From positions 124,001-188,000 of the forward strand of contig NZ_QCYM01000007.1 in assembly GCF_003075075.1 (NCBI RefSeq): a DNA stretch of 64,000 nt, given 5' to 3'. Position 1 is the first letter of the stretch. Each line of letters opens with the position of its first letter. Origin of the DNA: Labrenzia sp. 011. Its GTDB lineage: Bacteria; Pseudomonadota; Alphaproteobacteria; Rhizobiales; Stappiaceae. The notes beneath the pieces were generated by a model. It was not told the DNA's origin. It saw nothing but the letters and a program-made list of their open reading frames with translations, and did not search any database. The position numbers and the translations under genes are program-made. This document shows, piece by piece, positions 8,784 to 17,508 of the stretch.

Positions 8784-9997
8784 CTTGTATTGCCCTTCAA
8801 TACGCGTCCGATTTTCGGTCCGATGTCTTTCAACGGAAGTATGTCGCTGCACATTCCCGTGTGTGCGGCTGCGCCAGGCATGCCCCACACGACACTGGTC
8901 GCTTCGTCCTGGGTGATCACGCTGCCCCCACCCGCGGCGATGGATTTGACACCATCCGCGCCGTCATGTCCCATTCCCGTCAGGATGACGGCAAGGGAGG
9001 CGGATCCGTAGACCTTCGCAACGCTGTCAAACAGCGGGTCGACGGCGGGTTTGCAGAAATTCACCGGCGGCCCGTCCGTCAGGACGATCTTCACGGCACT
9101 GCCGTCTTTTTCCAGGCTCATGTGTTTGCCGCCAGGCGCCACATAGATGGTACCGGGCTGAAGAACTTCGCCGTTCACGCCTTCCTTCGCCGGCCGCAGG
9201 GCCGCTTTGCCCATGTGCTCCGCAAGGATGGCGGTAAAGGTTGGCGGCATGTGCTGGGTAATGACGACCGGCACTTCATTCATTGCCGTGCCCACGTCCT
9301 TCATCACTTCCTGCAGGGCCTGGGGTCCGCCGGTTGACGAGCCGATGGCCAGAATGCGCGGACGGGCGGAGGAATAGGGACGTGTCTGAAGCGCTGCCTT
9401 GGCCGGAGCGGCCTGCGCGGCAGCTCCGCGAAAGCTCGCCCTTGTATCGGTCGTCGGACGTGCCGTTGCCGGCGTTGCCGGATGCGCCACCCGGCCCGCG
9501 CTGGTTTCCGCACGCATGGTCCGTGCAGGAGCGCGCATCCGCCTGGCCCGTGCCCCGAGCGCCTTGACCTTCTCCACCAGCTCCCGGCGAAAGTCGATCG
9601 AAGTTGTCACTTCGGAAGTGGATTCCGGCTTGGGCACGTAGTCGGACGCGCCAAGAGACAGGGCTTTCAGGCTGATTTCCGCATTCCGGCGGGTCAGCGT
9701 GGACGCCATGATGACGACAAGGTCCCGCTTTTTTGCCAGCATGAGAGGCAGCGCGGTCATGCCGTCCATTTCCGGCATCTCGATATCGAGAACGACAACA
9801 TCCGGGTCGCTCTTTTCGATATCTTCCACGGCAAGTTTGCCGTTTCGGTGAGAACCGACGACCTTCAGACCCTTGTCTTCCCCGAGCCACCGGGTCAGCA
9901 GGCCGCGAATCACCACCGCGTCATCGACAACCATCACCTTGATGGGATCGCTGCCGGGACTGGCGCCCGCAGAAATACTTCTTTGCGCAAATGCCAT
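8780..9997 (-). CDS. cheB: Chemotaxis response regulator methylesterase CheB
   Basis: A 405-aa two-domain protein. The receiver domain has phospho-acceptor Asp71 (VVVLDIEMPEMDG). A long Ala/Arg-rich linker (about 140-210) follows, then the methylesterase domain with the catalytic Ser in AIGSSTGGPQAL, His in ITQHMPPTFTAILA and Asp in GMGHDGADGVK. It removes methyl groups from receptors and opposes CheR. The start ATG at 9997 follows the cheY stop by 20 bp; the ribosome binding site is weak. The linker is longer than in enteric CheB, common in Alphaproteobacteria. Confidence 0.95.
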   Translation of the reverse strand: MAFAQRSISAGASPGSDPIKVMVVDDAVVIRGLLTRWLGEDKGLKVVGSHRNGKLAVEDIEKSDPDVVVLDIEMPEMDGMTALPLMLAKKRDLVVIMASTLTRRNAEISLKALSLGASDYVPKPESTSEVTTSIDFRRELVEKVKALGARARRMRAPARTMRAETSAGRVAHPATPATARPTTDTRASFRGAAAQAAPAKAALQTRPYSSARPRILAIGSSTGGPQALQEVMKDVGTAMNEVPVVITQHMPPTFTAILAEHMGKAALRPAKEGVNGEVLQPGTIYVAPGGKHMSLEKDGSAVKIVLTDGPPVNFCKPAVDPLFDSVAKVYGSASLAVILTGMGHDGADGVKSIAAGGGSVITQDEATSVVWGMPGAAAHTGMCSDILPLKDIGPKIGRVLKGNTR

Positions 9998-10017
9998 TAA
10001 GACCGCCCAACTGGAAA

Positions 10018-10383
10018 CTAGATAAGACCAACTTCCTGAAACTTGGCTTCGACAATTTCCCGGTCGAAGGGCTTCATGATGTATTCGTTGGCCCCTGCCC
10101 GAATGGCTCGCGCGATGTGCGCAACGTCGTTTTCCGTCGTGCAGAAAACAACAATAGGACTTTCCCCGCCTTCTTCGGCTCTGAGACTGGTCAGAAACTC
10201 CAGACCGTCCATCACCGGCATGTTCCAGTCCAGGAGGATCGCATCCGGCATGGTCTTCCTGCATTCGTCGAGCGCCTTCTGGCCGTCTTCGGCTTCGGTG
10301 ATCTCGAATTGCAGGTCTTCCAGTATCCGACGGGCGACCTTTCGGATGACGCTCGAGTCATCCACTACAAGGCACTGTTTCAT
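10018..10383 (-). CDS. cheY: Single-domain chemotaxis response regulator CheY
   Basis: A 121-aa stand-alone receiver domain with acidic pair VVDDS, phospho-acceptor Asp52 (AILLDWNMPVMDG), the Thr in FCTTEND and Lys in YIMKPFDREI. It lies inside the che run between cheW and cheB, so it is the likely motor-binding or phosphate-sink output of the adjacent CheA. DivK-like single receivers look similar, but context favours CheY. Confidence 0.9.
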   Translation of the reverse strand: MKQCLVVDDSSVIRKVARRILEDLQFEITEAEDGQKALDECRKTMPDAILLDWNMPVMDGLEFLTSLRAEEGGESPIVVFCTTENDVAHIARAIRAGANEYIMKPFDREIVEAKFQEVGLI

Positions 10384-10420
10384 CAGGCGTTACTCCACTC
10401 AACGGCCACTTCCGGCCTGC

Positions 10421-10912
10421 TTATGCCGCAACCATCGGTTCCGTGAACATGGAACCGAGCAGCCGGTCGACATCCAGGATAACCATCAGTTTGCCGTCCA
10501 GCCGGTGCACACCGCCGGAGATTTCCGCCCAGCGGCGATCCAGGTTCGACGGATTGGGCTCTTCCGAAGAGGAGGCCAGTGTCAGAACTTCGCCGACGGT
10601 ATCGATGACCAGACCGTAGCTTTCCTGCTTGTACTCGATGCCGACGGCCATCATCTGACCCTCTTCGAGCGGCGGCAGGTGAAGACGGCGCCGCATGTTG
10701 ATCGCGGTGACGATACGTCCCCGCAGATTGAGAACACCCTGGACTTCCGGAGCGGACATCGGCACCCGGGTCACGCTCTCGGGTACGAACACATCATGGA
10801 CCTGGGAGATCGGAAGGCCGAAGAGCTGGCCTCCGATCACGACGGTCACATACTGGATCAAATCATTTGCACTGCTGTGATCCGCGTTGAGTTTGTGTTC
10901 CAGCACATTCAT
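10421..10912 (-). CDS. cheW: Chemotaxis adaptor CheW
   Basis: A 163-aa CheW-domain protein (residues about 20-155). Segments such as QYVTVVIGGQLFGLPISQV, VQGVLNLRGRIVTAINMRRR and YGLVIDTVGEVL are typical. CheW couples chemoreceptors to CheA in the polar array. Its ATG at 10912 overlaps the cheA stop as ATGA, which predicts translational coupling. Confidence 0.95.
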   Translation of the reverse strand: MNVLEHKLNADHSSANDLIQYVTVVIGGQLFGLPISQVHDVFVPESVTRVPMSAPEVQGVLNLRGRIVTAINMRRRLHLPPLEEGQMMAVGIEYKQESYGLVIDTVGEVLTLASSSEEPNPSNLDRRWAEISGGVHRLDGKLMVILDVDRLLGSMFTEPMVAA

Positions 10913-13716
10913 GCTGCAGCTCCCATTTCACCGGAGAAGACATCTTTCAGGGCGGCAATCAGGCCGGGGCGATCGAATTTCGCAACATAGTCATCGAAGC
11001 CTGCCTGGCGGCCACGCTCGATCGAAGCAGGCGTGACCATGGATGACAGGGCCAGGATCGGAATGTTGCGGAAGCGCGGATCGCGTCGCAGCGATTCGCA
11101 GAATTCGAACCCGTTGATCTCCGGCATCTCGATGTCGCTGACGATCGCATGGAACTGGTCGCCGTTTTCCAGAAGCTCGAAGGCCTGCTGCGGACCGACG
11201 CAGGTGGTAACATCGTAACCGGCAGCTTTCAGCACCGGCGTCAGCATGTTCCGGAAGAAGGACGAGTCGTCGACGAAGAGAACCTTCTTCGTCAGGGACG
11301 CGATGTCCATTTCCTTGCGCATGAACCAGTCTTCGAAGGCCTGGGGCAGATAGAAGCCGAGATCGATGATTTCGGTTGCCCGTTCCTTGACGATGGCCGA
11401 ACCGAGAACGCCGGGGCGTTCCGAACCGACTTCGATGTTCATGCGGTCATCGACAATGTCGACGATTTCATCGACGACGAGACCCATGGAGCGGCCCGCA
11501 TCTGAGAAGACGAGCATCGGCTGCGTGCCTTCCGTCTTGTGACGGTCGCCTTCGTTGATATAGACGAGCGGCATGAGCGCGCCCCGGTACTGGACGAGAT
11601 CGCGACCGTTGGACCGTTCGATTTTCGAGACCTCGAATTCCTCCAGTCGGGTGACCAGCGAAAGCGGCACCGCCTTCGGTTCCGGAGCACCTGCACGGAA
11701 GAGCAGAAGCGAGATCGAGCTCTGGCCGGAAATGGCCTTGCTCTGCAGGCTTTCCTGCTCGTCTTCCTCGTTCTCGGCAACCGAGCTGGACGCATGGCTG
11801 GCCATGGCACTGGCAATGCCGTTCGGATCGATGATCATGATAACCGAGCCGTCCCCCAGGATGGTGTTTCCGGAGAACATGCCAAGATTGCGCAGCATGG
11901 TCGACATCGGCTTGACCACGATTTCTTCCGTATGGAAGACACCGTCGACAACGACACCGAAGGTCTGGCTGCCGACCTGCATGACAACGATAAAGCCGTT
12001 GTCGGAGTCGATTGCCTCTTCCTCGTGCTCACCTTCGTAGATGCCGAGCAACTGGGAAAGATGGACCAGCGGCAGCAGTTTGTTGCGCAGACGCAGGACC
12101 GGAGTGTCCTTGATCCGTTCGATCCTGTGCTCCGAATTGGTCTGCACACGTACCAGTTCGACCACCGAAAGCTGGGGGATCGCGAACCGGTCGCCGCCGG
12201 CTTCGACGATCAGGGTCGAAACGATGGCCAGCGTCAGCGGGATCTTGATAATGAAACTCGAACCCTTGCCCGGCGTCGAGCGAAGATCAACCGTACCGCC
12301 GATCAGTTCGATATTGTTGCGCACCACATCCATGCCGACACCACGGCCGGACACGCTGGTCACCTGCGAGGCGGTCGAGAAACCGGCCGCGAAGATGAAC
12401 TTGTGGATCTGGGCGTCCGTCATCTTTTCGACGTCGGCTTCCGTGGCCAGGCCACGTTCCACAACCTTCGACTTCACCTTCTCGACATCGATACCGGCAC
12501 CGTCGTCACGGACCTCGATGATGATATGGCCGCCTTCGTGATACGCGGCGAGGGTGATCGTTCCCTTTTCGGCCTTGCCTGCGGCACGGCGCGCATCGGG
12601 ACCTTCCAGGCCATGATCGGCGGAGTTGCGAACCATATGGGTCAGCGGATCCTTGATCATCTCAAGGACCTGGCGATCCAGTTCCGTATCCGCACCGATC
12701 ATTTCAAGTTCGATCGGCTTTTCCAGTTCCTGGCTGAGGTCACGGACGATACGCGGCAGTTTCTGCCATGCATTTCCGATCGGCTGCATCCGGGTCGCCA
12801 TGACCCCTTCCTGCAGTTCCGCAGTCACATTGGAAAGGCGCTGCAACGGCACCTTGAATTCACTGTCTTCGTGACGGCGCACGATTTCCAGAAGCTGGTT
12901 CCGGGTAAGAACCAGTTCGGACACCATGGTCATCAGGTGTTCGAGCGTATCGACCGCAACACGAATGCTCTTGTTGGACACACCGCCGCCGGAAGATTTC
13001 TTTTCGGAGTTCTCGCCGGGCTTCTTGGCTTCCGGAGCCTTTGCCGCGCTCTTGACTTCCGCAGCGGCCGGAGCTGCCACCGGCTCTTCCGCCGGTACGG
13101 GCTCCTCAGCTTCGTCGGAGACTCCTGCCGCTTCGGGAGCATCCCCTTCCGCGACCTCAACCTCGATTTCCGTTTCCCGGAAAGCCCGCTCCAGCTCGTC
13201 GAGCGAGACTTCACCCGGACGCAGGGGACGTTCCAGGGACTGGTCAGCGTCCTCGGCCTCGCCGGAGGCTTCGGCGTCGGCCGGTTCCGGAGCATCGGCT
13301 TCCGCCTCACCGGATTTCACGCCGGCCATCGCCGCGTCGGCCTTGGCAGACATTGCCTCGAGCTTGCCGATCAGTTCGCTGTCGTCGCCTTCAGGCTCGT
13401 CGCCTTCACCGGCTTCAAGCTCGCCGAGAATGTCCTTGATCTGGTCGATCGATATCAGAATGAGCGACACGGCTTCCTGCGTGACCGGTGCCCCGTCCCG
13501 GAATTTGCCCATGAGCGTTTCAGCTGCGTGCGCAATCCCTTCAAGCCGGGGAAGGCCCAGAAAACCACAAGTGCCCTTGATCGTGTGCACCAGACGGAAA
13601 ATATTGTCCAGAATGGTGGCGTTGTTCGGTTCCTGCTCGAACTTTACGAGCTCGACGTCAACAACATCGAGACTTTCGTTGGTCTCGGTAATAAATTCCC
13701 TGAGGAGGTCATCCAT
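10909..13716 (-). CDS. cheA: Hybrid chemotaxis histidine kinase CheA with two CheW-like domains and a receiver
   Basis: A 935-aa kinase. Order of parts: HPt domain with phospho-His44 (RLVHTIKGTCGFLGL); a long acidic Ala/Glu/Pro-rich linker (about 110-245) where a P2 domain would usually be; a P3 dimerisation helix pair (about 250-320); an HATPase domain with the N box DPLTHMVRNSADHG and G box VSGRGVGMDVV; a first CheW-like domain; a second, more divergent CheW-like domain (about 680-800); and a C-terminal receiver (from about 815, VLFVDDSSFFRN, phospho-Asp in AIVSDIEMPEINGFEF). It phosphorylates CheY and CheB in response to receptors. The fused receiver may act as an internal phosphate sink. 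Preceded by chpT (134 bp) and coupled to cheW. Confidence 0.95.
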   Translation of the reverse strand: MDDLLREFITETNESLDVVDVELVKFEQEPNNATILDNIFRLVHTIKGTCGFLGLPRLEGIAHAAETLMGKFRDGAPVTQEAVSLILISIDQIKDILGELEAGEGDEPEGDDSELIGKLEAMSAKADAAMAGVKSGEAEADAPEPADAEASGEAEDADQSLERPLRPGEVSLDELERAFRETEIEVEVAEGDAPEAAGVSDEAEEPVPAEEPVAAPAAAEVKSAAKAPEAKKPGENSEKKSSGGGVSNKSIRVAVDTLEHLMTMVSELVLTRNQLLEIVRRHEDSEFKVPLQRLSNVTAELQEGVMATRMQPIGNAWQKLPRIVRDLSQELEKPIELEMIGADTELDRQVLEMIKDPLTHMVRNSADHGLEGPDARRAAGKAEKGTITLAAYHEGGHIIIEVRDDGAGIDVEKVKSKVVERGLATEADVEKMTDAQIHKFIFAAGFSTASQVTSVSGRGVGMDVVRNNIELIGGTVDLRSTPGKGSSFIIKIPLTLAIVSTLIVEAGGDRFAIPQLSVVELVRVQTNSEHRIERIKDTPVLRLRNKLLPLVHLSQLLGIYEGEHEEEAIDSDNGFIVVMQVGSQTFGVVVDGVFHTEEIVVKPMSTMLRNLGMFSGNTILGDGSVIMIIDPNGIASAMASHASSSVAENEEDEQESLQSKAISGQSSISLLLFRAGAPEPKAVPLSLVTRLEEFEVSKIERSNGRDLVQYRGALMPLVYINEGDRHKTEGTQPMLVFSDAGRSMGLVVDEIVDIVDDRMNIEVGSERPGVLGSAIVKERATEIIDLGFYLPQAFEDWFMRKEMDIASLTKKVLFVDDSSFFRNMLTPVLKAAGYDVTTCVGPQQAFELLENGDQFHAIVSDIEMPEINGFEFCESLRRDPRFRNIPILALSSMVTPASIERGRQAGFDDYVAKFDRPGLIAALKDVFSGEMGAAA

Positions 13717-13849
13717 GGCCCGCTCTCACCCGACTTGTTACTGGTTCCGCATCCTGAAAAGGATGTCTGGACCGAGAAGTCCATGAGAGCAGATTGGGGC
13801 CAAACAGTTAAGATACGCTGAAACAGGCTGGAAGTTTTACGTCGCGTAG

Positions 13850-14494
13850 CTATTCTTTGGGAAAGGCTGTGATTTTTACCAATTCATCTTGCTTGTCTAT
13901 GGTCAATACCATCCCGGATTCCCGCGCAAGCAGCAACGTGTAGATCGGCTGCACGGAATGCGCGTCCACTCTTTCCGGTTCTTCTCCGCTCAACGTTTCC
14001 TTCATTCCGAGCGGTATCCGCGGATTGAGGCCGCTCGCATGCAGCGTGAACGACGGTGAGCTGGGCTCACCTTCCATCGTCACCTTGATCTCCCCGCCAC
14101 GCGGGACGCACTGATTGGCGATCAGGATCAGGTTGAGAAGCAGCTTCACGTAGTTCTTCGGCATCAGATGCCGGGCGATCTGCCATTCCAGGTTGGACTT
14201 TTCGTTCTCCATGAAACCGGTCGCGACCACCTGGGCGTCACCGAGATCGATTTCGGCACCAGCGGACCCGGCGGCACCGAAAGCCAGCCGTGCGAACTGC
14301 AGTTTCGCCGAAGCCTGACGCGCACTTTTGCGGATCAGGTCCATAGCGAACTCGTGCATGTCCTCGGAGCCCTCTTCGTCGAGAACCTCCAGACCATTGG
14401 TTATGGCCCCGACGGGACTGATGATGTCGTGACAAACGCGGCTCGCCACCAGGGCGGCAAGGTCCAGAGAGGAAAGCTCTTTAAGTGCGGACAT
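13850..14494 (-). CDS. chpT: Histidine phosphotransferase ChpT
   Basis: A 214-aa protein with the phosphorylatable His22 in SRVCHDIISPVGAITNGLEVL, the dimeric histidine-kinase-like DHp helix of ChpT. A degenerate ATPase-like domain follows (residues about 85-210) that lacks a usable ATP site. ChpT carries phosphate from CckA to CtrA and CpdR. I chose the ATG at 14494, where the conserved sequence begins; an upstream extension of 30 residues is not family-like. It is immediately upstream of cheA on the same strand and may share its transcript, which links the CtrA relay to motility. ctrA itself is 8 kb to the left. Confidence 0.92.
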   Translation of the reverse strand: MSALKELSSLDLAALVASRVCHDIISPVGAITNGLEVLDEEGSEDMHEFAMDLIRKSARQASAKLQFARLAFGAAGSAGAEIDLGDAQVVATGFMENEKSNLEWQIARHLMPKNYVKLLLNLILIANQCVPRGGEIKVTMEGEPSSPSFTLHASGLNPRIPLGMKETLSGEEPERVDAHSVQPIYTLLLARESGMVLTIDKQDELVKITAFPKE

Positions 14495-14686
14495 GGCGGT
14501 ATGAGGCTCTTCTTGAAAATCCCGGCAAGGACATGATTCGCGATATTTGGCGAAAGAGTTACACATCCCGCGAGCCCGTGCCAAGGCGCGGGACGCAGCT
14601 CAGCGGCGTCTTCCAGATGAAAGTTTCACACCCGGCGCCCGGATCGCCTTGCCGGACAGCGGGGAGCAGGCCTTCCGGAAAGAATG

Positions 14687-15172
14687 TCAGCGCTCAGGCT
14701 CGCATCCGACCTTTTCCGCGTTTTCCTGCGCGGCTTTCATCAGTTGCGTGCCATTGACGAGAAACAGGAACCGGTTGACGACGGAATGGAAGAACACGAG
14801 CTTCCCCTCCACCACCGCATAGATGAAGGGATTTCCGGCTGCAGCGAAGCCTTCGGACAAGGCGTAGCCGCCGCATCCGGCGAAAAGCGGCGCATAGGCG
14901 TCCGGATCACGCTTGAAGGCGGCGAGATTCCCCTCGTTGACGAAGATCCATTCCGCGCCACCCCATTTGTATTCGTACCGGCGCTCTCCCGGGCGCGGAT
15001 ACCCGTCAACGAAATAACTCACCGGGTCATGTCCGCCTATCGCATATCCGCTGATCGTATCGGGGACAAAAACCTGGGGACGGGCAAGACTCTCACCTGC
15101 AAAAACGCACAGATGAAGTGTCAATACCAGGGAAAGACACATCCATGTCTTTTTTTCAGGCCAGCTTTTCAT
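14687..15172 (-). CDS. Secreted YHS-domain protein
   Basis: A 161-aa protein. A signal peptide (residues 1 to about 30, CLSLVLTLHLCVFAGESLA) precedes a YHS-type domain (SGYAIGGHDPVSYFVDGYP ... YEYKWGGAEWIFVNEGNLAAF ... YAPLFAGCGGYALSEG). YHS domains are small Cys-containing modules thought to bind metal, found in copper-transport proteins and in secreted alphaproteobacterial proteins of this length. Function here is unproven. It is divergent from eipA across 126 bp. Confidence 0.8.
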   Translation of the reverse strand: MKSWPEKKTWMCLSLVLTLHLCVFAGESLARPQVFVPDTISGYAIGGHDPVSYFVDGYPRPGERRYEYKWGGAEWIFVNEGNLAAFKRDPDAYAPLFAGCGGYALSEGFAAAGNPFIYAVVEGKLVFFHSVVNRFLFLVNGTQLMKAAQENAEKVGCEPER

Positions 15173-15298
15173 CGATTCGGCTTATGTAAGATATATGGAC
15201 ACATGCGAATCAGCATGAGGTGACGTCAGTTTAGCATTGCGGCTTCGCGGAACGGCAATTTTGCGCGCGGCCGGGTTTGTGACGAGGAGATTTATTGA

Positions 15299-15904
15299 AT
15301 GGCGCAAAGATCCCTGCGAGCGGCCGCCCTGTTTTCCGCGCTGTTGCTGTGCCTGGTTTTCCAGACCGCCTTCCATCCGGCCGCCGCGCAGACATCCGGC
15401 AACGAACCGATTCCGCCCGGACAGACCTACGGCGAAGACGAGATCATGAAGACCGGCCACCAGTTCTTCGGCTCCGTCTCCGGAGGACTGGCATCGGTTG
15501 TCGAGAAGGCCTTTTCGAGTTACGGCGAACCGAACGGCTACATTCTCGGCGAGGAGGGCTCCGGCGCCTTTGTCGCTGGTGCACGCTACGGCGAAGGTCA
15601 TCTCTATACCCGCAACGCAGGCACCCACAAGGTGTTCTGGCAGGGCCCCTCCGTCGGCTGGGATTTCGGCGCGGATGGCGACCGTGTCATGATGCTCATC
15701 TACAATCTGCCCTCCGTGAATTCGATCTTTGCACGCTTTGCCGGACTCAACGGCTCCGCCTACCTGATCGGCGGCGTCGGCATGACGGTGCTCCTGAGAA
15801 ATGAGATGGTCCTTGTTCCGGTGCGCGCCGGTGTCGGTGCCCGGCTGGGTGTGAACATGGGATACCTGAAGTTTACCGACAAGCCGACATGGAACCCGTT
15901 CTAG
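15299..15904 (+). CDS. eipA: EipA (DUF1134) periplasmic envelope integrity protein
   Basis: A 201-aa protein. A signal peptide (AAALFSALLLCLVFQTAFHP, cleaved after AAAQ) is followed by a compact DUF1134 domain rich in Gly and aromatic residues (LASVVEKAFSSYGEPNGYI ... KVFWQGPSVGWDFG ... NGSAYLIGGVGMTVL). In Brucella and Caulobacter this family (EipA) is a small beta-barrel periplasmic protein needed for envelope integrity and reported as part of the CtrA regulon. I see no perfect CtrA box in the short upstream gap, though two GANTC sites are there (about 15175 and 15205). The start at 15299 gives a full signal peptide. Confidence 0.88.
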   Translation: MAQRSLRAAALFSALLLCLVFQTAFHPAAAQTSGNEPIPPGQTYGEDEIMKTGHQFFGSVSGGLASVVEKAFSSYGEPNGYILGEEGSGAFVAGARYGEGHLYTRNAGTHKVFWQGPSVGWDFGADGDRVMMLIYNLPSVNSIFARFAGLNGSAYLIGGVGMTVLLRNEMVLVPVRAGVGARLGVNMGYLKFTDKPTWNPF

Positions 15905-16064
15905 GGCCATCGGCCCGCGTCTGCCGCCCCATCGGCGGGAAAGAAGATTGCACGCCGCTCGTACACGCTGCGTTTAACACTTTGATTTGAGTATACTTGG
16001 CGGCAGGCCTTGTGTCGTCTATTGATGGAAAGGTGGCGTTGGGAAACGCAAGCAGGAGCCTGAC

Positions 16065-17414
16065 TTGATCGAAGCAGCGATGTATGTGGCACTCGGGTTT
16101 TGCACGGCCGGTCTGATCGGCCTGGCGATCCTGCCTGCCTTTTATCGCCGGGCCGCCCGCCTGACCGAAGAAGCCCTGCGCGCCGTGAACCCTTCGTCCT
16201 ACGCGGAAGTCCGGGCCGCTCAGGACCAGGAACGGGCAAGACACGCGGTCGAGCTGCGCCGTGTCGAACGCCAGCTTGACGCAGAGAGAGCGAAAGCCGC
16301 GAAGTTCCAGATAGAAGCATCCAGCGTAAAGACGGAAATCGAGACGCTGAAGAAACTCCATGCCTCCCGGATTGCCGAGCTTGAAACGAAGATTTCCGCG
16401 CTGCAGGGCGACCAGCAGGCCGTCGATCTGCTCACGGAAGAAGTGAAGACCCTCAAGAGCGAACTGTCCGATGCCGAAAAGGCCCTGGCGGCGAGCTGGG
16501 TCGAGAAACCGGACGAGAAACCCGCCCCCCGGGAAGAAGGCGCCGACTGGCTGCCGGCGGCAGACACGATGGCCCTGGCCACCATAACCGGCCTGGAGGC
16601 CGAGGTCGCCACCTTGAAGGCCAAGCTGGCGAGATACGAACCCACTGTCGCCGGTGAGTTGGAAGCCTCGCGCGACAAGACCGCCAAATCCCGTCTTGCA
16701 GATCTGGAAGCCCAGCTCATCGACACGGAATCCCAATATGTTTCCGCTCAGGCCGAAGTCACCCGGCTGTCGCTGCTGCTGGAGTCCGCGAACATCAGCG
16801 AGACGGAGCAGCAGAAGCGGCTGAATGCACGGATTGAGGAGATCACCGGCGAGAACCAGCGGCAGCAGGCTGAGCTGAAAGCCCGGGAACGCGCCCTTGA
16901 ACGGATGTCCGGACAGATGCAGAAGCTTCAGAAGGATCTTGCTGCCGCACCCGCCCTTGTCGAATTGCGCAAGGACTTCCGGGCACTCGCCGCCAGAATT
17001 TCCGCCGCGCAGAAGGTCACGGTCGTCCCCGAAACCGAAGCGTCCGGAACCGCGCCGGCGATCACACCGCCCACACGCGGCCCTTCCCGGAAGACCACAG
17101 CCCCCCGGACAGAAGATGCCGTGAAGACCGGGCAACGTCCCACGCCCCAGGTCAACGGCCGCAGGCAGGCGGCAGACAGCCCGTCCCCGGCCGATCCGGC
17201 TGCGGACAGCGCCGCAGCCGCGAAATCCACGGAGATTGCCTCGGCCGCACAGGCACTGGTCAGCCGGATCGTCGCTTCCCAGCGCAGCACCGAAAAACCG
17301 GCGACGGCAGAACCGGCGACGCCAGACACCTCGGTACAGAGCAGTAATATGCCGGTATCGGGACCGGAGGAGAAAACGAAATCCTCGAAACAGAACAAGA
17401 AGGACGTGGCTTGA
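16065..17414 (+). CDS. Membrane-anchored coiled-coil protein, unknown function
   Basis: A 449-aa protein. One N-terminal transmembrane helix (residues about 5-25, AMYVALGFCTAGLIGLAILP) is followed by a long charged coiled coil (about 35-310, e.g. RVERQLDAERAKAAKFQIEA). A low-complexity Ala/Thr/Pro tail (about 310-449) completes it. The TTG start at 16065 is supported by AGGAG six bases upstream; an ATG at 16080 is the alternative. Proteins of this layout are conserved in Hyphomicrobiales near eipA-type genes, without known role. A structural or scaffold job in the envelope is inference. Confidence 0.65.
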   Translation: MIEAAMYVALGFCTAGLIGLAILPAFYRRAARLTEEALRAVNPSSYAEVRAAQDQERARHAVELRRVERQLDAERAKAAKFQIEASSVKTEIETLKKLHASRIAELETKISALQGDQQAVDLLTEEVKTLKSELSDAEKALAASWVEKPDEKPAPREEGADWLPAADTMALATITGLEAEVATLKAKLARYEPTVAGELEASRDKTAKSRLADLEAQLIDTESQYVSAQAEVTRLSLLLESANISETEQQKRLNARIEEITGENQRQQAELKARERALERMSGQMQKLQKDLAAAPALVELRKDFRALAARISAAQKVTVVPETEASGTAPAITPPTRGPSRKTTAPRTEDAVKTGQRPTPQVNGRRQAADSPSPADPAADSAAAAKSTEIASAAQALVSRIVASQRSTEKPATAEPATPDTSVQSSNMPVSGPEEKTKSSKQNKKDVA

Positions 17415-17508
17415 CCGGCACTCCCGGACGCGGACATCCGCGGCGGCCCGCGTCTTTCGCGTCTCGGTGTCTCACGGACGCGACGACAGACTGATGGATC
17501 CCCGATAG

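Noticed and set aside
11539..13821. A 760-codon open frame on the plus strand
   Set aside because: It is the antisense shadow of cheA; the translation is His/Arg/Asp-rich with no family pattern, a common artefact opposite GC-rich genes.
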